From positions 140,795,501 through 140,859,500 of the forward strand of contig NC_092343.1 of NCBI RefSeq assembly GCF_046630445.1: 64,000 nucleotides of DNA, written 5' to 3'. Below are positions 10,240-22,853 of this stretch, piece by piece. How positions within the stretch are numbered: the first letter of the stretch is position 1; every line of letters starts with the position of its first letter. The translations under genes and the position numbers were made by a program. The notes under the pieces are model-generated. The model was not told where the DNA came from. It was given only the letters and a program-made list of their open reading frames with translations, and did not search any database. This DNA is from Rutidosis leptorrhynchoides. Lineage: Eukaryota > Streptophyta > Magnoliopsida > Asterales > Asteraceae.

Positions 10240-12373
10240 TGTAACGTCCTCCCAATAGGGTCTGGAAGGAACGCCACTAATATCAAAACATACCAACATA
10301 TTATAATAAACGAGAACAATACTAAATGACGAATTTAACTTTAATGAGTACGCAGCAGAAAATGAAATGTCGTTACAATGACAGGAATAACAATATCGTA
10401 AATGTTCACATGCAGAAGTAATAAATGCGATATCTCTTGATCCTATGTCCAAGTAGCATACAAAAGCAGTAAGTATAAGAGCTTGAATCAAACAGCACCT
10501 GAGACAAAACATGCTAAAGTGTCAACCAAAAAGGTTGAGTGAAGTTCATAGGTTTAACAAAAAATTTGTCGTTGTTTTAGACCACAAGATTTAGTTTGTA
10601 AAGTTGATCTCCCGCAGGATCAAAAATTTATGCCAATGCGTGATATTTAGACTAAACGTTCAAGTTTTGCCCCATGACAAGTTGTGCTTGTCCTTGTCGA
10701 TTTAATTTCATTATTAAGTAATACAATGACTTGGTCAAATGTATCGGGGACGTTACTCCCGATAGGCCTACCCCCAATAATTAAGCATGCCGCAGCAATT
10801 AAAAATATCACTGTAGGGACTTAGTCAGACATAGCCGGGTATTGCATAGTTTAACAGTTTGGTACTTGTGTCTAAAGTGTAAAAAGTAAAAACAGCATGT
10901 GTCTCACCCCAAGTAAAAGTAAGTAAGTTTGCTAGCAATAAAGAGGGGCTATGAATTCACCTTAGTAAGTAGAGAGAGAGTTATTCCTCGGAATAAAGAG
11001 TTGAACGAGTGAGCAGGAAAGTCAACCTATTGACATTTAAGAGTAGTTAAGTGTTTTGCCCATGTTTAAGTTTAAGTATGTGTTTAAGTATAGTTTGTTT
11101 TACTAAGTTTCTATTCCTAGTAAGTTACTATTTTTATAAAGTTTCCAATTTTAGAAAGTTTCTTATTTTACTAAGTTTCTATGACTAGAGAGTTTCTACT
11201 TTTATCTGTGTTTTCCATTTTAGGATACTTGTCGTATTAGATAAGCTTCCAATCACCCCTTTCCCTTCGAATGGCTAATTTAGATCTAGGGGCTTGAGCC
11301 ATAGGACCCTTTAAATCGGAAATCCAAACCCTCTGCCTAGAATCTCATAGAAACCATTCGTCAAGAAAGTTCGAAGATCTATACATCTCTAATACATATC
11401 CCAAAATGTTCTTATGTTACAATATAAGTAGTAGGTTATAGGTGCTAGTAATAGTAATAGTGCATACATGTTATTTATTTTATTTTTAATTGCATATAAT
11501 TTATAACATTATTTACATGTTTCGGTAAAAATAATAACCGAAGTAAAAAGTAAAAAGTAAAAAGTAAAAGTTAAAAAGTAAAAAAAAATAAAAAGTAAGA
11601 AAAGAATACTTACTAGTAGTAATTCTTCAAAGAGAGAAGGGGAGAAATTTTAGTGTGAGTTTGAATGAGAAATGAGGGGTATTTATACTTGAAAAAATTA
11701 GGTAAAAAGAATAAAATAATTAAAATAAAAAGAAATATTTTAATTTTTAATGGGATTTTAAAATTAAAAAGTATTAAATGTTAGGTCATGGGATAATGCA
11801 CAAAATAAAATAATAAAAGTAGTTTTTCCATTACAAAATTTTAATTAAAAAGTAATTTATTTATTTATTTATTTATTTTTTTCATTTATTTTAAGGATTT
11901 TTTTTATATAAATAAACAAATTGATTTAATGCTTTTCCAAGAATATTTGTCAATAATATTTTATTTTATTTTTTTTTTGTTTTATTTAATTAATAAATAC
12001 AAATTTTGCATAAAAATAATAAATAATTCGGTATTTTGTATTTTTAATAATAATTATGATTTTAATTATTAAACTATAGTTTTAGTAAGTTTGTAAATAT
12101 TATTACATTTATATATAATTGGATTTATTATATATTTAAATATATAATACATTAACTAAATAATAAAAGTGATACAAAGTTTATATACTTAGTTAAATTA
12201 TGTCAAATTATATAAATTAATAATATATTATTTATTTAAGCGTAGATTGTTGACTAAAAATTACTATTCGGTCAATATTTAATTGTATATAGCAACCCTT
12301 AATACATATAGTCAGACATATAACCCTAGGGTTAATTCAGTAATTTAGAAGTCGAAAAGTGAGGGTTGTTACA
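10240..12373 (-). mobile_element. 5' LTR of B (2.1 kb)
   Basis: The LTR runs on the minus strand from TGTAACAACCC (12373) to ..GGACGTTACA (10240). It is the intact reference for the middle LTR. It contains the conserved hairpin plus GCATGTTTTGTCTCAGGT at about 10496-10540 and an AT-rich upstream part with (GTAAAAA)n. The right edge abuts LTR D at TAGCTATAC, which would hold the 5-bp target duplication. The partner copy on the left is lost. Confidence 0.8.
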
Positions 12374-13461
12374 TAGCTATACAGGGTTGAGGTTGATTCC
12401 AAAAATATATATACTTTGAGTTGTGATCTAGCCTGAGACGTGTATACACTGGGTCGTGGATTGATTCAAGATAATATATATCAATTTTTTTCTGTACATC
12501 TAACGTTGGACAACTAGTTGTAGGTTACTAACGAGGACAGCTGACTTAATAAACTTAAAACATCAAAATGTATTAAAAGTGTTGTAAATATATTTTGAAT
12601 ATACTTTGATATATATGTACATATTTGTTATAGGTTCGTGAATCGACCAGTGGCCAAGTCTTACTTCCCGACGAAGTAAAAATCTGTGAAAGTGAGTTAT
12701 AGTCCCACTTTTAAAATCTAATATTTTTGGGATGAGAATACATGCAGGTTTTATAAATATGCCCCTTTTTATTAAGTCTGGTAATCTAAGAATTAGGGAA
12801 CAGACACCCTAATTGACGCGAATCCTAAAGATAGATCTATTGGGCCTAACAAACCCCATCCAAAGTACCAGATGCTTTAGTACTTCGAAATTTATATCAT
12901 ATCCGAAGGGTGTCCCGGAATGATGGGGATATTCTTATATATGCATCTTGTTAATGTCGGTTACCAGGTGTTCACCATATGAATGATTTTTATCTCTATG
13001 TATGGGATGTATATTGAAATATGAAATCTTGTGGTCTATTGTTACGATTTGATATATATATGTTAAACCTATAACTCACCAACATTTTTGTTGTCGTTTA
13101 AAGCATGTTTATTCTCAGGTGAATACTAAGAGCTTCCGTTGTTCCATACTAAAATAAGGACAAGATTTGGAGTCCATGTTTGTATGATATTGTGTAAAAA
13201 CTGCATTCAGGAAACATATGTCGATGTAATATATTTCTATTGTAAACCATTATGTAATGGTCGTGTGTAAACAGTATATTTTAGATTATCATTATTTGAT
13301 AATCTACGTAATGCTTTTGAAACCTTTAATGATAAAATAAAGGTAATGGTTGTTTTAAAAATGAATGCAGTCTTTGAAAAACGTCTCATATAGAGGTCAA
13401 AACCTCGCAACGAAATCAATTAATATGGAACGTTTATAATCAATATGAATGGGACATTTCA
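12374..13461 (+). mobile_element. LTR D, 3' 1.1 kb (same family as F)
   Basis: It aligns with the reverse complement of 15794-16935, roughly 7-8 percent diverged by eye, and lacks about 70 bases near 12755. It ends ..GGGACATTTCA as F's LTR does. Its upstream part was displaced by insertion of the A'/B array at 12373. It could be a solo LTR or the 3' LTR of a lost element. It lies inside LTR C. Confidence 0.7.
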
Positions 13462-14591
13462 CGTGTGATGTGAATTATATAACCCCAATGGCGAAGGGTT
13501 AATATTGTGAGTGGAATATCTATGTATGTATGTATATGATTTATGTGCCCGTAGTAATGGTGTCACATAGCCGTTTTTGTGACCATAGATGTGGGACATA
13601 GCCGTTTTGTCTAATTGATAATTATGCACATAGCCGTGTTTGTGCATATGTTGGTGAGTAATAGCCGTGTTTTACTCCCACGTTGTTGCCCATATTAATT
13701 GTTGCACATAGCCGTGTTTGTGCACATGATTGTGAGTAATAGCCGTGTTTTACTCACACATTGATCAAGTGATGCCATAGCCGTTTTTGGAACACTTGGG
13801 GGTGATGCCAATGCCGTTTTTCAAACACCTCGGGGGTTAGCATGCCATAGCCGTGTTTGGAAGCTAACGGTTGTTATGAACATCGATGATGTGTTTCACG
13901 AAGTCATTCCCTTACGAAGATTTGGTTAACCATGGTTATTGTGTTGTAAGCGTAAGGAAATTATGTTATTCGAGATATATATATTGTATACGTATAATGT
14001 TGTATTGTCGTGATGTAGCTAACCCTCTGGGTGTAGCTTATTGGCGTTGTTCACATCGTCGTTGGTGAACTTATACTTTGTTGATATCTTTAGCTTGTTG
14101 CTTAGAGATCGTACGGTATGCTTAGTGTAGTTGCCTTATAGATGGATGCTTCGGTATGCGGTATTTGATATTTGTGTGGCATGTCCATTTTATACATATA
14201 TATGTATGTAGTATATTATCATTCACTAAGAGTTAGCTTACCCTCTCGTTGTTGATATTTTTATAGGTTCGTATGCTTGGCGGCTCGGGTAAGCTTGGGG
14301 ATTAGAGATCTTGGCTAGGTTGCTTAGAAGATCTTGCTTTTGTATTCGATTAGGATTTGGGTAGCGTAGTCCCAAATCACCATGCTCGGTTTTGGTTGGA
14401 AACTAAACTAGTCGGGTCGTGTATGTCCGTTTGGACAATTAATCAATGTATTAAATGTTTTAAGGTTTATTAAACCTTCTATTGTATTAAAGATGTTTAT
14501 GGAAACACAATTGGGACCTAAAGTGTTATTTAAAGCGTATTAAAAGGAAAAATTTTTATGGACCGGTTTTAATACGGGTTGGGTTGTTACA
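13462..14591 (+). mobile_element. 3' part of LTR C
   Basis: The sequence ends ..GGGTTGTTACA followed two bases later by a PBS and then a gag frame, so it is the right part of a 5' LTR. It shares the 'ataggttcgtatgcttgg' type R-region block with other Del/Tekay LTRs. It holds the hairpin array at 13559-13868. The left part was displaced by LTR D. No real ORF is seen. Confidence 0.65.
13559..13868 (+). repeat. Array of nine hairpins with constant loop ATAGCCGTGTTT
   Basis: Nine units carry the 12-nt loop ATAGCCGT(G/T)TTT, or a variant (ATGCCGTTTTTC) in unit 8, flanked by complementary arms that change from unit to unit. Stems: GTCAC/GTGAC (13562-13583), GAC/GTC (13595-13611), TATGCAC/GTGCATA (13623-13648), GAGTA/TACTC (13656-13677), TGCAC/GTGCA (13703-13724), TGTGAGTA/TACTCACA (13731-13758), CAAGTG/CACTTG with inner CC/GG (13766-13798), GGTG/CACC (13801-13829), GTTAGC/GCTAAC with inner CC/GG (13836-13868). 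The arms covary while the loop stays fixed. Confidence 0.85.
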
Positions 14592-14593
14592 AG

Positions 14594-14611
14594 TGGTATC
14601 AGAGCATGGTC
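14594..14611 (+). other. Primer-binding site of element C
   Basis: TGGTATCAGAGCATGGTC, two bases after the LTR end. It is complementary to initiator Met tRNA. A 418-base leader follows before the gag ATG. Confidence 0.8.
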
Positions 14612-15029
14612 TAAGGGATTTAGGTGACTTGAGATAGGTGCCTAGACTTAGACTTTTGTGTATGCTTAATTTGTTGCGGAACTTGTAGGATTACGGGTCG
14701 GAATGAGTTATAGTTAGTGCCTTGTTTATAGGTAGGCTAACGTTTATATTAGTAATGCAGATATTATTAATATATAATTGTGTTGTGATGATAATTCTCA
14801 CGTGTGTTAATATCGCGTAGAATTTTGTTGTGTTTGTTTATATCATCGAGCGAGGCGGTCGTTGTACTAACAAGTCGATACGGTGTGTGTGCGTAATAAG
14901 GACTTGCAAACCTTATTACGGGTGCAAATCGTGTCTAACAAGTGATGTATGACGAGTGTTTAGCAAGATGGGGCGGTGTTGTGTGTGTGCTTTATACGTT
15001 CGTGATCTAATCGCTTTACTTTCCTTAGA

Positions 15030-15752
15030 ATGGCGACGAGGAGTGGGATCGAGACGAACGACGCGGAGTTTAACGCTAGAGTTGCGGCTGCCGTTGCGGA
15101 GCAAGTGGGTGCGTTACGAGAAGAAATGGATAGGAAGTATTCTGAATTTTGGGGTAGTAGTGAAATGGAGCGTTGTCTTAAGAGCTTCATGAGGACTAAA
15201 CCCCCGATGTATGATAGGAAACCGGATCCTTTGGTAAGCACCACCTGGATTTTGGATGTCGAAGGGTGTTTTCGCACTATTGAATGCCCTCCCGAGAAAA
15301 AGACGAGACTCGCTACTAGTTTGTTGCTGGGTAGGGCGAGGGATTGGTTGGATTGTAAGATTGATCTTGTCGGTGGTGAAATGTTTATGGCTTTATCGTG
15401 GGAAGAATTTAAGGAGAAATTCTTCGAGGAGTTCCAGACTTCAGCCGATTTGTGGGAGTTGCGTAATGAGTTGCGAAATTTGTGACAAGGATATATGGAT
15501 TTGAATACTCTCAAGACGGCCTTTATGGCGAAGGCTCGTTTTTGCCCGGAGTATTTGGGGAATGATCATTTGTTGATGCAAGATTTCTATCGAACCTTGA
15601 ATAATGACTTGAAGAGTAAGATTAGCAGAGTTCAGGCGAAGTCGTTTGCGGAGTTATTCACCGCGGCTAGAGATTTCGAGTCGTATTCGCGATCGAAGGT
15701 TGGTGAACCTTCAAGTGAGAGAAGGGTTGTTTCTTATGATGCTCCAAGTTAG
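15030..15752 (+). pseudogene. Chromovirus gag of element C (two stops, truncated)
   Basis: The frame from MATRSGIETN contains the retrotransposon gag core: KPPMYDRKPDP, ECPPEKKTRLATSLL, ARDWL, then the EEFKEKFFEEFQ and FMAKARFCPEY regions typical of Del/Tekay gag. A TGA at 15483-15485 interrupts the frame before QGYMD, and a TAG at 15750-15752 ends it. No zinc knuckle, protease or pol follows, because chromovirus F begins at 15794. The start fits, lying downstream of PBS and leader. Confidence 0.75.
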
Positions 15753-15793
15753 AGGACTAAGGGTCCGAGAGTGAGCACGGGTGATACACGGAC

Positions 15794-18700
15794 TGAAATG
15801 TCCATATTAAAAACGTTCCATATTAATTGATTTCGTTGCGAGGTTTTGACCTCTATATGAGACGTTTTTAAAAGACTGCATTCATTTTTAAAACAAACCA
15901 TAACCTTTATTTCATAAATAAAGGTTTAAAAAGCTTTACGTAGATTATCAAATAATGATAATCTAAAATATCCTGTTTACACACGACCATTACATAATGG
16001 TTTACAATACAAATATGTTACATCGAAATCAGTTTCTTGAATGCAGTTTTTACACAATATTATACAAACATGGACTCCAAATCTTGTCCTTATTTTAGTA
16101 TGCAACAGCGGAAGCTCTTAATATTCACCTGAGAATAAACATGCTTTAAACGTCAACAAAAATGTTGGTGAGTTATAGGTTTAACCTATATATATCAAAT
16201 CGTAACAATAGACCACAAGATTTCATATTTCAATACACATCCCATACATAGAGATAAAAATCATTCATATGGTGAACACCTGGTAACCGACATTAACAAG
16301 ATGCATATATAAGAATATCCCCATCATTCCGGGACACCCTTCGAATATGATATAAATTTCGAAGTACTAAAGCATCCGGTACTTTGGATGGGGTTTGTTA
16401 GGCCCAATAGATCTATCTTTAGGATTCGCGTCAATTAGGGTGTCTGTTCCCTAATTCTTAGATTACCAGACTTAATAAAAAGGGGCATATTCGATTTCGA
16501 TAATTCAACCATAGAATGTAGTTTCACGTACTTGTGTCTATTTTGTAAATCATTTATAAAACCTGCATGTATTCTCATCCCAAAATATTAGATTTTAAAA
16601 GTGGGACTATAACTCACTTTCACAGATTTTTACTTCGTCGAGAAGTAAGACTTGGCCACTGTTGATTCACGAACCTATAACAATATATACATATATATTA
16701 AAGTATGTTCAAAATATATTTACAACACTTTTAATATATTTTGATGTTTTAAGTTTATTAAGTCAGCTGTCCTCGTTAGTAACCTACAACTAGTTGTCCA
16801 CAGTTAGATGTACAGAAATAAATCGATAAATATTATCTTGAATCAATCCATGACCCAGTGTATACGTATCTCAGTATTGATCACAACTCAAACTATATAT
16901 ATTTTGGAATCAACCTCAACCCTGTATAGCTAACTCCAACATTCACATATAGAGTGTCTATGGTTGTTCCGAAATATATATAGATGTGTCGACATGATAG
17001 GTCGAAATATTGTATACGTGTCTATGGTATCTCAAGATTACATAATATACAATACAAGTTGATTAAGTTATGGTTGGAATAGATTTGTTACCAATTTTCA
17101 CGTAGCTAAAATGAGAAAAATTATCCAATCTTGTTTTACCCATAACTTCTTCATTTTAAATCCGTTTTGAGTGAATCAAATTGCTATGGTTTCATATTGA
17201 ACTCTATTTTATGAATCTAAACAGAAAAAGTATAGGTTTATAGTCAGAAGAATAAGTTACAAGTCGTTTTTGTAAAGGTAGTCATTTCAGTCGAAAGAAC
17301 GACGTCTAGATGACCATTTTAGAAAACATACTTCCACTTTGAGTTTAACCATAATTTTTGGATATAGTTTCATGTTCATAATAAAAATCATTTTCTCAGA
17401 ATAACAACTTTTAAATCAAAGTTTATCATAGTTTTTAATTAACTAACCCAAAACAGCCCGCGGTGTTACTACGACGGCGTAAATCCGGTTTTACGGTGTT
17501 TTTCGTGTTTCCAGGTTTTAAATCATTAAGTTAGCATATCATATAGATATAGAACATGTGTTTAGTTGATTTTAAAAGTCAATTTAGAAGGATTAACTTT
17601 TGTTTGCGAACAAGTTTAGAATTAAATAAACTATGTTCTAGTGATTACAAGTTTAAACCTTCGAATAAGATGGTTTTATATATATGAATCGAATGATGTT
17701 ATGAATATCATTAGTACCTCAAGTTTAGTAGTTAAACCTACTGGAAGTGACAAGAAATGATCTAGCTTCAGAGGATCTTGGATGGCTTGAAAGTTCTTGA
17801 AGTAGGATCATGACACAAAAACAAGTTCAAGTAAGATTTTTACTCGAATTAAGATAGTTTATAGTTATAGAAATTGAATCAAAGTTTGAATATGAATATT
17901 ATCTTGAATAAGAAAGATAACCTACTGTATATAACAAAGGTTTCTTGATCTTAGATGATTACTTGGAATGGATTAGAAAGCTTGGAAGTAAATTAGTAAA
18001 CTTGAAGGGATTTTTGAAGTGTTCTTGAAGTGTTCTTCCTATGATGATTGTAGCTTGATTCTTGAAGTGATTTTTGATGAAGATGATGATTAACTACTGG
18101 AAAAATACTTTCATAATAGTGTGGGTGTGTTGAGAGAGAATTAGAAAGAGAATTGGAAGTGAAATGCAGTGAATGATTAGTGGTAATTGGTGAGTGGTGA
18201 GTGGGGTTAAAAGGAGTTCTAGTTAGTTGACTAGCTCATGGTAGAAGTTAAAATTGATTAGTCATACATGACATAATCAAGAGTGGAATCCCATGCTAGT
18301 TCCTATTGGTATATACCCATAGTAAGTACGTTTTGAAGCTGTGTATAATACGGGTAAGAATACGACTAGAATTCTTGATGAAAGAAAAGAATGGGAAAGT
18401 AACTGTAACCATTTTCGTTAAGTATGAGTGTTTTGATATATGTCTTGAAGTCTTCCAAAAGTATTTTAATACATCTAAATACACTACATGTATATACATT
18501 TTAACTGAGTCGTTAAGTCATCGTTAGTCGTTACATGTAAGTGTTGTTTTGAAACCTTTAAGTTAACGATCTCAATTAATGTTGTTAACCCATTGTTTAT
18601 TATATCTAATGAGATGTTAAATTATTATATTATCATTATATTATGATATATTAATATATCTTAATATGATATATATATACATTTAAATGTCGTTACAACG

Positions 18701-19035
18701 ATAATCGTTACATATATGTCTCGTTTCGAAATCCTTAAGTTAGTAGTCTTGTTTATATGTATATAACTTATTGTTAATATACTTATGGAGATACTTACTT
18801 ATCATAATCTCATGTTAACCATATGTATATCCATATATATATCGTCATGTCATTTTTACAAGTTTTAACGTTCGTGAATCGCCGGTCAACTTGGGTGGTC
18901 AATTGTCTATATGAAACATATTTCAGTTAATCAAGTCTTAACAAGTTTGATTGCTTAACATGTTGGAAACATTTAATCATGTAAATATCAATCTCAATTA
19001 ATATATATAAACATGGAAAAGTTCGGGTCACTACA
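15794..19035 (-). mobile_element. 3' LTR of F (3.2 kb)
   Basis: It starts on the minus strand with TGTAGTGACCCGAAC (19035), against the PPT, and ends ..GGACATTTCA (15794). The conserved hairpin and GCATGTTTATTCTCAGGT block is at about 16125-16172. The region 16936-19035 has no second copy in the window because the 5' LTR is truncated. Nothing coding is supported. Confidence 0.85.
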
Positions 19036-19072
19036 GTACCTACCCGTTAAATAAATTTCGTCCCGAAATTTT
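19036..19072 (-). other. Polypurine tract region of F
   Basis: The minus strand reads TTTCGGGACGAAATTT, then TTAACGGGTAGGTAC immediately before the LTR start. Same layout as B and K. Confidence 0.75.
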
Positions 19073-20285
19073 AAGCTGTTGAAGGTGTTGACGAATCTTC
19101 TGGAAATAGATGCGGGTATTTCTTCTTCATCTGATCTTCATGCTCCCAGGTGAACTCGGGTCCTCTACGAGCATTCCATCGAACCTTAACAATTGGTATC
19201 TTGTTTTGCTTAAGTCTTTTAACCTCACGATCCATTATTTCGACGGGTTCTTCGATGAATTGAAGTTTTTCGTTGATTTGGATTTCATCTAATGGAATAG
19301 TGAGATCTTCTTTAGCAAAACATTTCTTCAAATTCAAGACGTGGAAAGTGTTATGTACAGCCGCGAGTTGTTGAGGTAACTCAAGTCGGTAAGCTACTGG
19401 TCCGACACGATCAATAATCTTGAATGGTCCAATATACCTTGGATTTAATTTCCCTCGTTTACCAAATCGAACAACGCCTTTCCAAGGTGCAACTTTAAGC
19501 ATGACCATCTCTCCAATTTCAAATTCTATATCTTTTCTTTTAATGTCAGCGTAGCTCTTTTGTCGACTTTGGGCGGTTTTCAACCGTTGTTGAATTTGGA
19601 TGATCTTCTCGGTAGTTTCTTGTATTATCTCCGGACCCGTAATCTGTCTATCCCCCACTTCATTCCAAAAAATCGAAGACCTGCACTTTCTACCATAAAG
19701 TGCCTCAAACGGTGCCATCTCAATACTAGAATGATAACTGTTGCTGTAGGAAAATTCTGCTAACGGTAGATGTCGATCCCAACTGTTTCCGAAATCAACA
19801 ACACATGCTCGTAGCATGTCTTCAAGCGTTTGTATCGTCCTTTCGCTCTGCCCATCAGTTTGTGGGTGATAGGCAGTACTCATGTCTAGACGAGTTCCTA
19901 ATGCTTGCTGTAATGTCTGCCAGAATCTTGAAATAAATCTGCCATCCCTATCAGAGATAATAGAGATTGGTATTCCATGTCTGGAGACGACTTCCTTCAA
20001 ATACAGTCGTGCTAACTTCTCCATCTTGTCATCTTCTCTTATTGGCAGGAAGTGTGCTGATTTGGTGAGACGATCAACTATTACCCAAATAGTATCAAAA
20101 CCACTTGCAGTCCTTGGCAATTTAGTGATGAAATCCATGGTAATGTTTTCCCATTTCCATTCCGGGATTTCGGGTTGTTGAAGTAGACCTGATGGTTTCT
20201 GATGCTCAGCTTTGACCTTAGAACACGTCAAACATTCTCCTACGTATTTAGCAACATCGGCTTTCATACCCGGCCACCAAAAATG
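19071..20285 (-). CDS. Integrase with chromodomain of F (after in-frame stop)
   Basis: This is in frame with gag-pol but separated from it by a TAA at 20286-20288 that falls inside the HHCC zinc finger: the two His lie before the stop, and CLTC lies after it. The catalytic core has MDF (first Asp), SDRDGRF (second Asp) and [11 protein letters not shown] (Glu). The C-terminus has the [11 protein letters not shown] region and a chromodomain-like tail [25 protein letters not shown] ending PHLFPEDSS. The integrase inserts the cDNA, and chromodomains of this lineage steer insertion to heterochromatin (family knowledge). Without readthrough it would not join the polyprotein. Stop at 19071. Confidence 0.85.
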   Translation of the reverse strand, partial: HFWWPGMKADVAKYVGECLTCSKVKAEHQKPSGLLQQPEIPEWKWENITMDFITKLPRTASGFDTIWVIVDRLTKSAHFLPIREDDKMEKLARLYLKEVVSRHGIPISIISDRDGRFISRFWQTLQQALGTRLDMSTAYHPQTDGQSERTIQTLEDMLRACVVDFGNSWDRHLPLAEFSYSNSYHSSIEMAPFEALYGRKCRSSIFWNEVGDRQITGPEIIQETTEKIIQIQQRLKTAQSRQKSYADIKRKDIEFEIGEMVMLKVAPWKGVVRFGKRGKLNPRYIGPFKIIDRVGPVAYRLELPQQLAAVHNTFHVLNLKKCFAKEDLTIPLDEIQINEKLQFIEEPVEIMDREVKRLKQNKIPIVKVRWNARRGPEFTWEHEDQMKKKYPHLFPEDSSTPSTA

Positions 20286-22786
20286 TTACTTGAGATCCTT
20301 GTACATCTTCCCCGTTCCAGAATGTATTGAGTATCTGGTTTTATGAGCTTCTCTAAGTACCATTTCTCTCATATCTCCAAATTTTGGTACCCAAATCCTT
20401 TCAGCCCTATACCGGGTTCCGTCTTCCCGAATATTAAGATGCTTCTCCGATCCTTTGGGTATTTCATCCTTTAAATTTCCCTTTTTTAAAACTCCTTGTT
20501 GCGCCTCCTTTATTTGAGTAGTAAGGTTATTATGAATCATTATATTCATAGATTTTACTCGAATGGGTTCTCTGTCCTTCCTGCTCAAGGCATCGGCTAC
20601 CACATTTGCCTTCCCCGGGTGGTAACGAATCTCAAAGTCGTAATCATTCAACAATTCAATCCACCTACGCTGCCTCATATTCAGTTGTTTCTGATTAAAT
20701 ATGTGTTGTAGACTTTTGTGGTCGGTATATATAATACTTTTGACCCCATATAAGTAGTGCCTCCAAGTCTTTAATGCAAAAACAACCGCGCCTAATTCCA
20801 AATCATGCGTCGTATAATTTTGCTCGTGAATCTTCAATTGTCTAGACGCATAAGCAATCACCTTCGTTCGTTGCATTAATACACAAGCGGGACCTTGCTT
20901 TGATGCGTCACAATAAATCACAAAATCATCATTCCCTTCAGGCAATGACAATATAGGTGCCGTAGTTAGCTTTTTCTTCAATAACTGAAACGCTTTCTCT
21001 TGTTCATCCTTCCATTCAAATTTCTTCCCTTTATGCGTTAATGCAGTCAAGGGTTTTGCTATTCTGGAAAAGTCTTGGATGAACCTTCTGTAGTAACCAG
21101 CTAGTCCTAAAAACTGGCGTATGTTTTTCGGAGTTTTCGGGGTTTCCCACTTTTCAACAGTTTCTATCTTTGCCGGATCCACCTTAATACCTTCTTTGTT
21201 TACTATATGACCGAGGAATTGAACTTCTTCCAACCAAAATGCACACTTTGAAAATTTAGCGTACAATTCTTCCTTCCTCAATACTTCTAACACCTTTCTC
21301 AAATGTTCACCGTGTTCTTGGTCATTCTTTGAGTAAATAAGTATGTCATCAATGAAAACAATGACAAACTTGTCAAGGTATGGTCCACACACTCGGTTCA
21401 TAAGGTCCATGAACACAGCTGGTGCATTAGTTAAACCAAATGGCATGACAATAAACTCGTAATGACCGTAACGTGTTCTGAAAGCAGTCTTTGGAATATC
21501 ATCTTCTTTCACCCGCATTTGATGATACCCGGAACGTAAGTCAATCTTTGAATAAACAGACGAGCCTTGTAGTTGATCAAATAAGTCGTCGATTCTCGGT
21601 AGTGGGTAGCGGTTCTTGATGGTAAGTTTGTTCAACTCTCGGTAGTCGATACACAACCTGAATGTACCATCTTTCTTCTTGACAAACAAAACAGGAGCTC
21701 CCCACGGTGATGTGCTTGGTCGAATGAAACCACGCTCTAAAAGTTCTTGTAATTGGCTTTGCAGTTCTTTCATCTCACTGGGTGCGAGTCTGTAAGGAGC
21801 ACGAGCTATTGGTGCAGCTCCTGGTACAAGATCTATTTGAAATTCAACGGATCGATGTGGGGGTAATCCCGGTAATTCTTTAGGAAATACATCGGGAAAT
21901 TCTTTTGTGACGGGAACATCATTGATGCTCTTTTCTTCAGTTTGTACTTTCTCGACGTGTGCTAGAACAGCATAGCAACCTTTTCTTATTAGTTTTTGTG
22001 CCTTCAAATTACTAATAAGATGTTGCTTCGTGTTGCCCTTTTCTCCGTACACCATTAAGGGTTTTCCTTTTTCTCGTATAATGCGAATTGCATTTTTATA
22101 ACAAACGATCTCTGCTTTCACTTCTTTCAACCAGTCCATACCGATTATCACATCAAAACTCCCTAACTCTACTGTTATCAAGTCAATCTTAAATGTTTCG
22201 CTAACCAGTTTAATTTCTCGATTCCGACATATATTATCTGCTGAAATTAATTTACCATTTGCTAATTCGAGTAAAAATTTACTATCCAAAGGCGTCAATG
22301 GACAACTTAATTTAGCACAAAAATCTCTACTCATATAGCTTCTATCCGCACCCGAATCAAATAAAACGTAAGCAGATTTATTGTCAATAAGAAACGTACC
22401 CATAACAAGCTCCGGGTCTTCCTGTGCCTCTGCCGCATTAATATTGAAAACTCTTCCGCGGCCTTGTCCATTCGTGTTCTCCTGGTTCGGGCCATTTCTA
22501 ATAATGTGGCCCGGTTTTCCACATTTATAACAAACTACATTGGCATAACTTGCTCCGACACTACTTGCTCCGCCATTACTCGTTCCGACACCATTTGTTC
22601 CTTTCGTTCTATTAACCCCTGGTCCGTAGACCTCACACTTCGCCGCGCTATGACCATTTCTTTTACACTTGTTGCAAAATTTGGTGCAGAACCCCGAGTG
22701 ATACTTTTCACACCTTTGGCATAGCTGCTTCTGATTGTTGTTGTTGTTGCGGTTATTATTGTTGTTGGGATGATTGTTGTAGTTGC

Positions 22787-22853
<67 letters not shown>

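Noticed and set aside
13559..13868. Hairpin array as a CRISPR or as tRNA-like repeats
   Set aside because: Spacing is irregular, there are no uniform spacers, the context is a plant LTR, and no tRNA cloverleaf fits.
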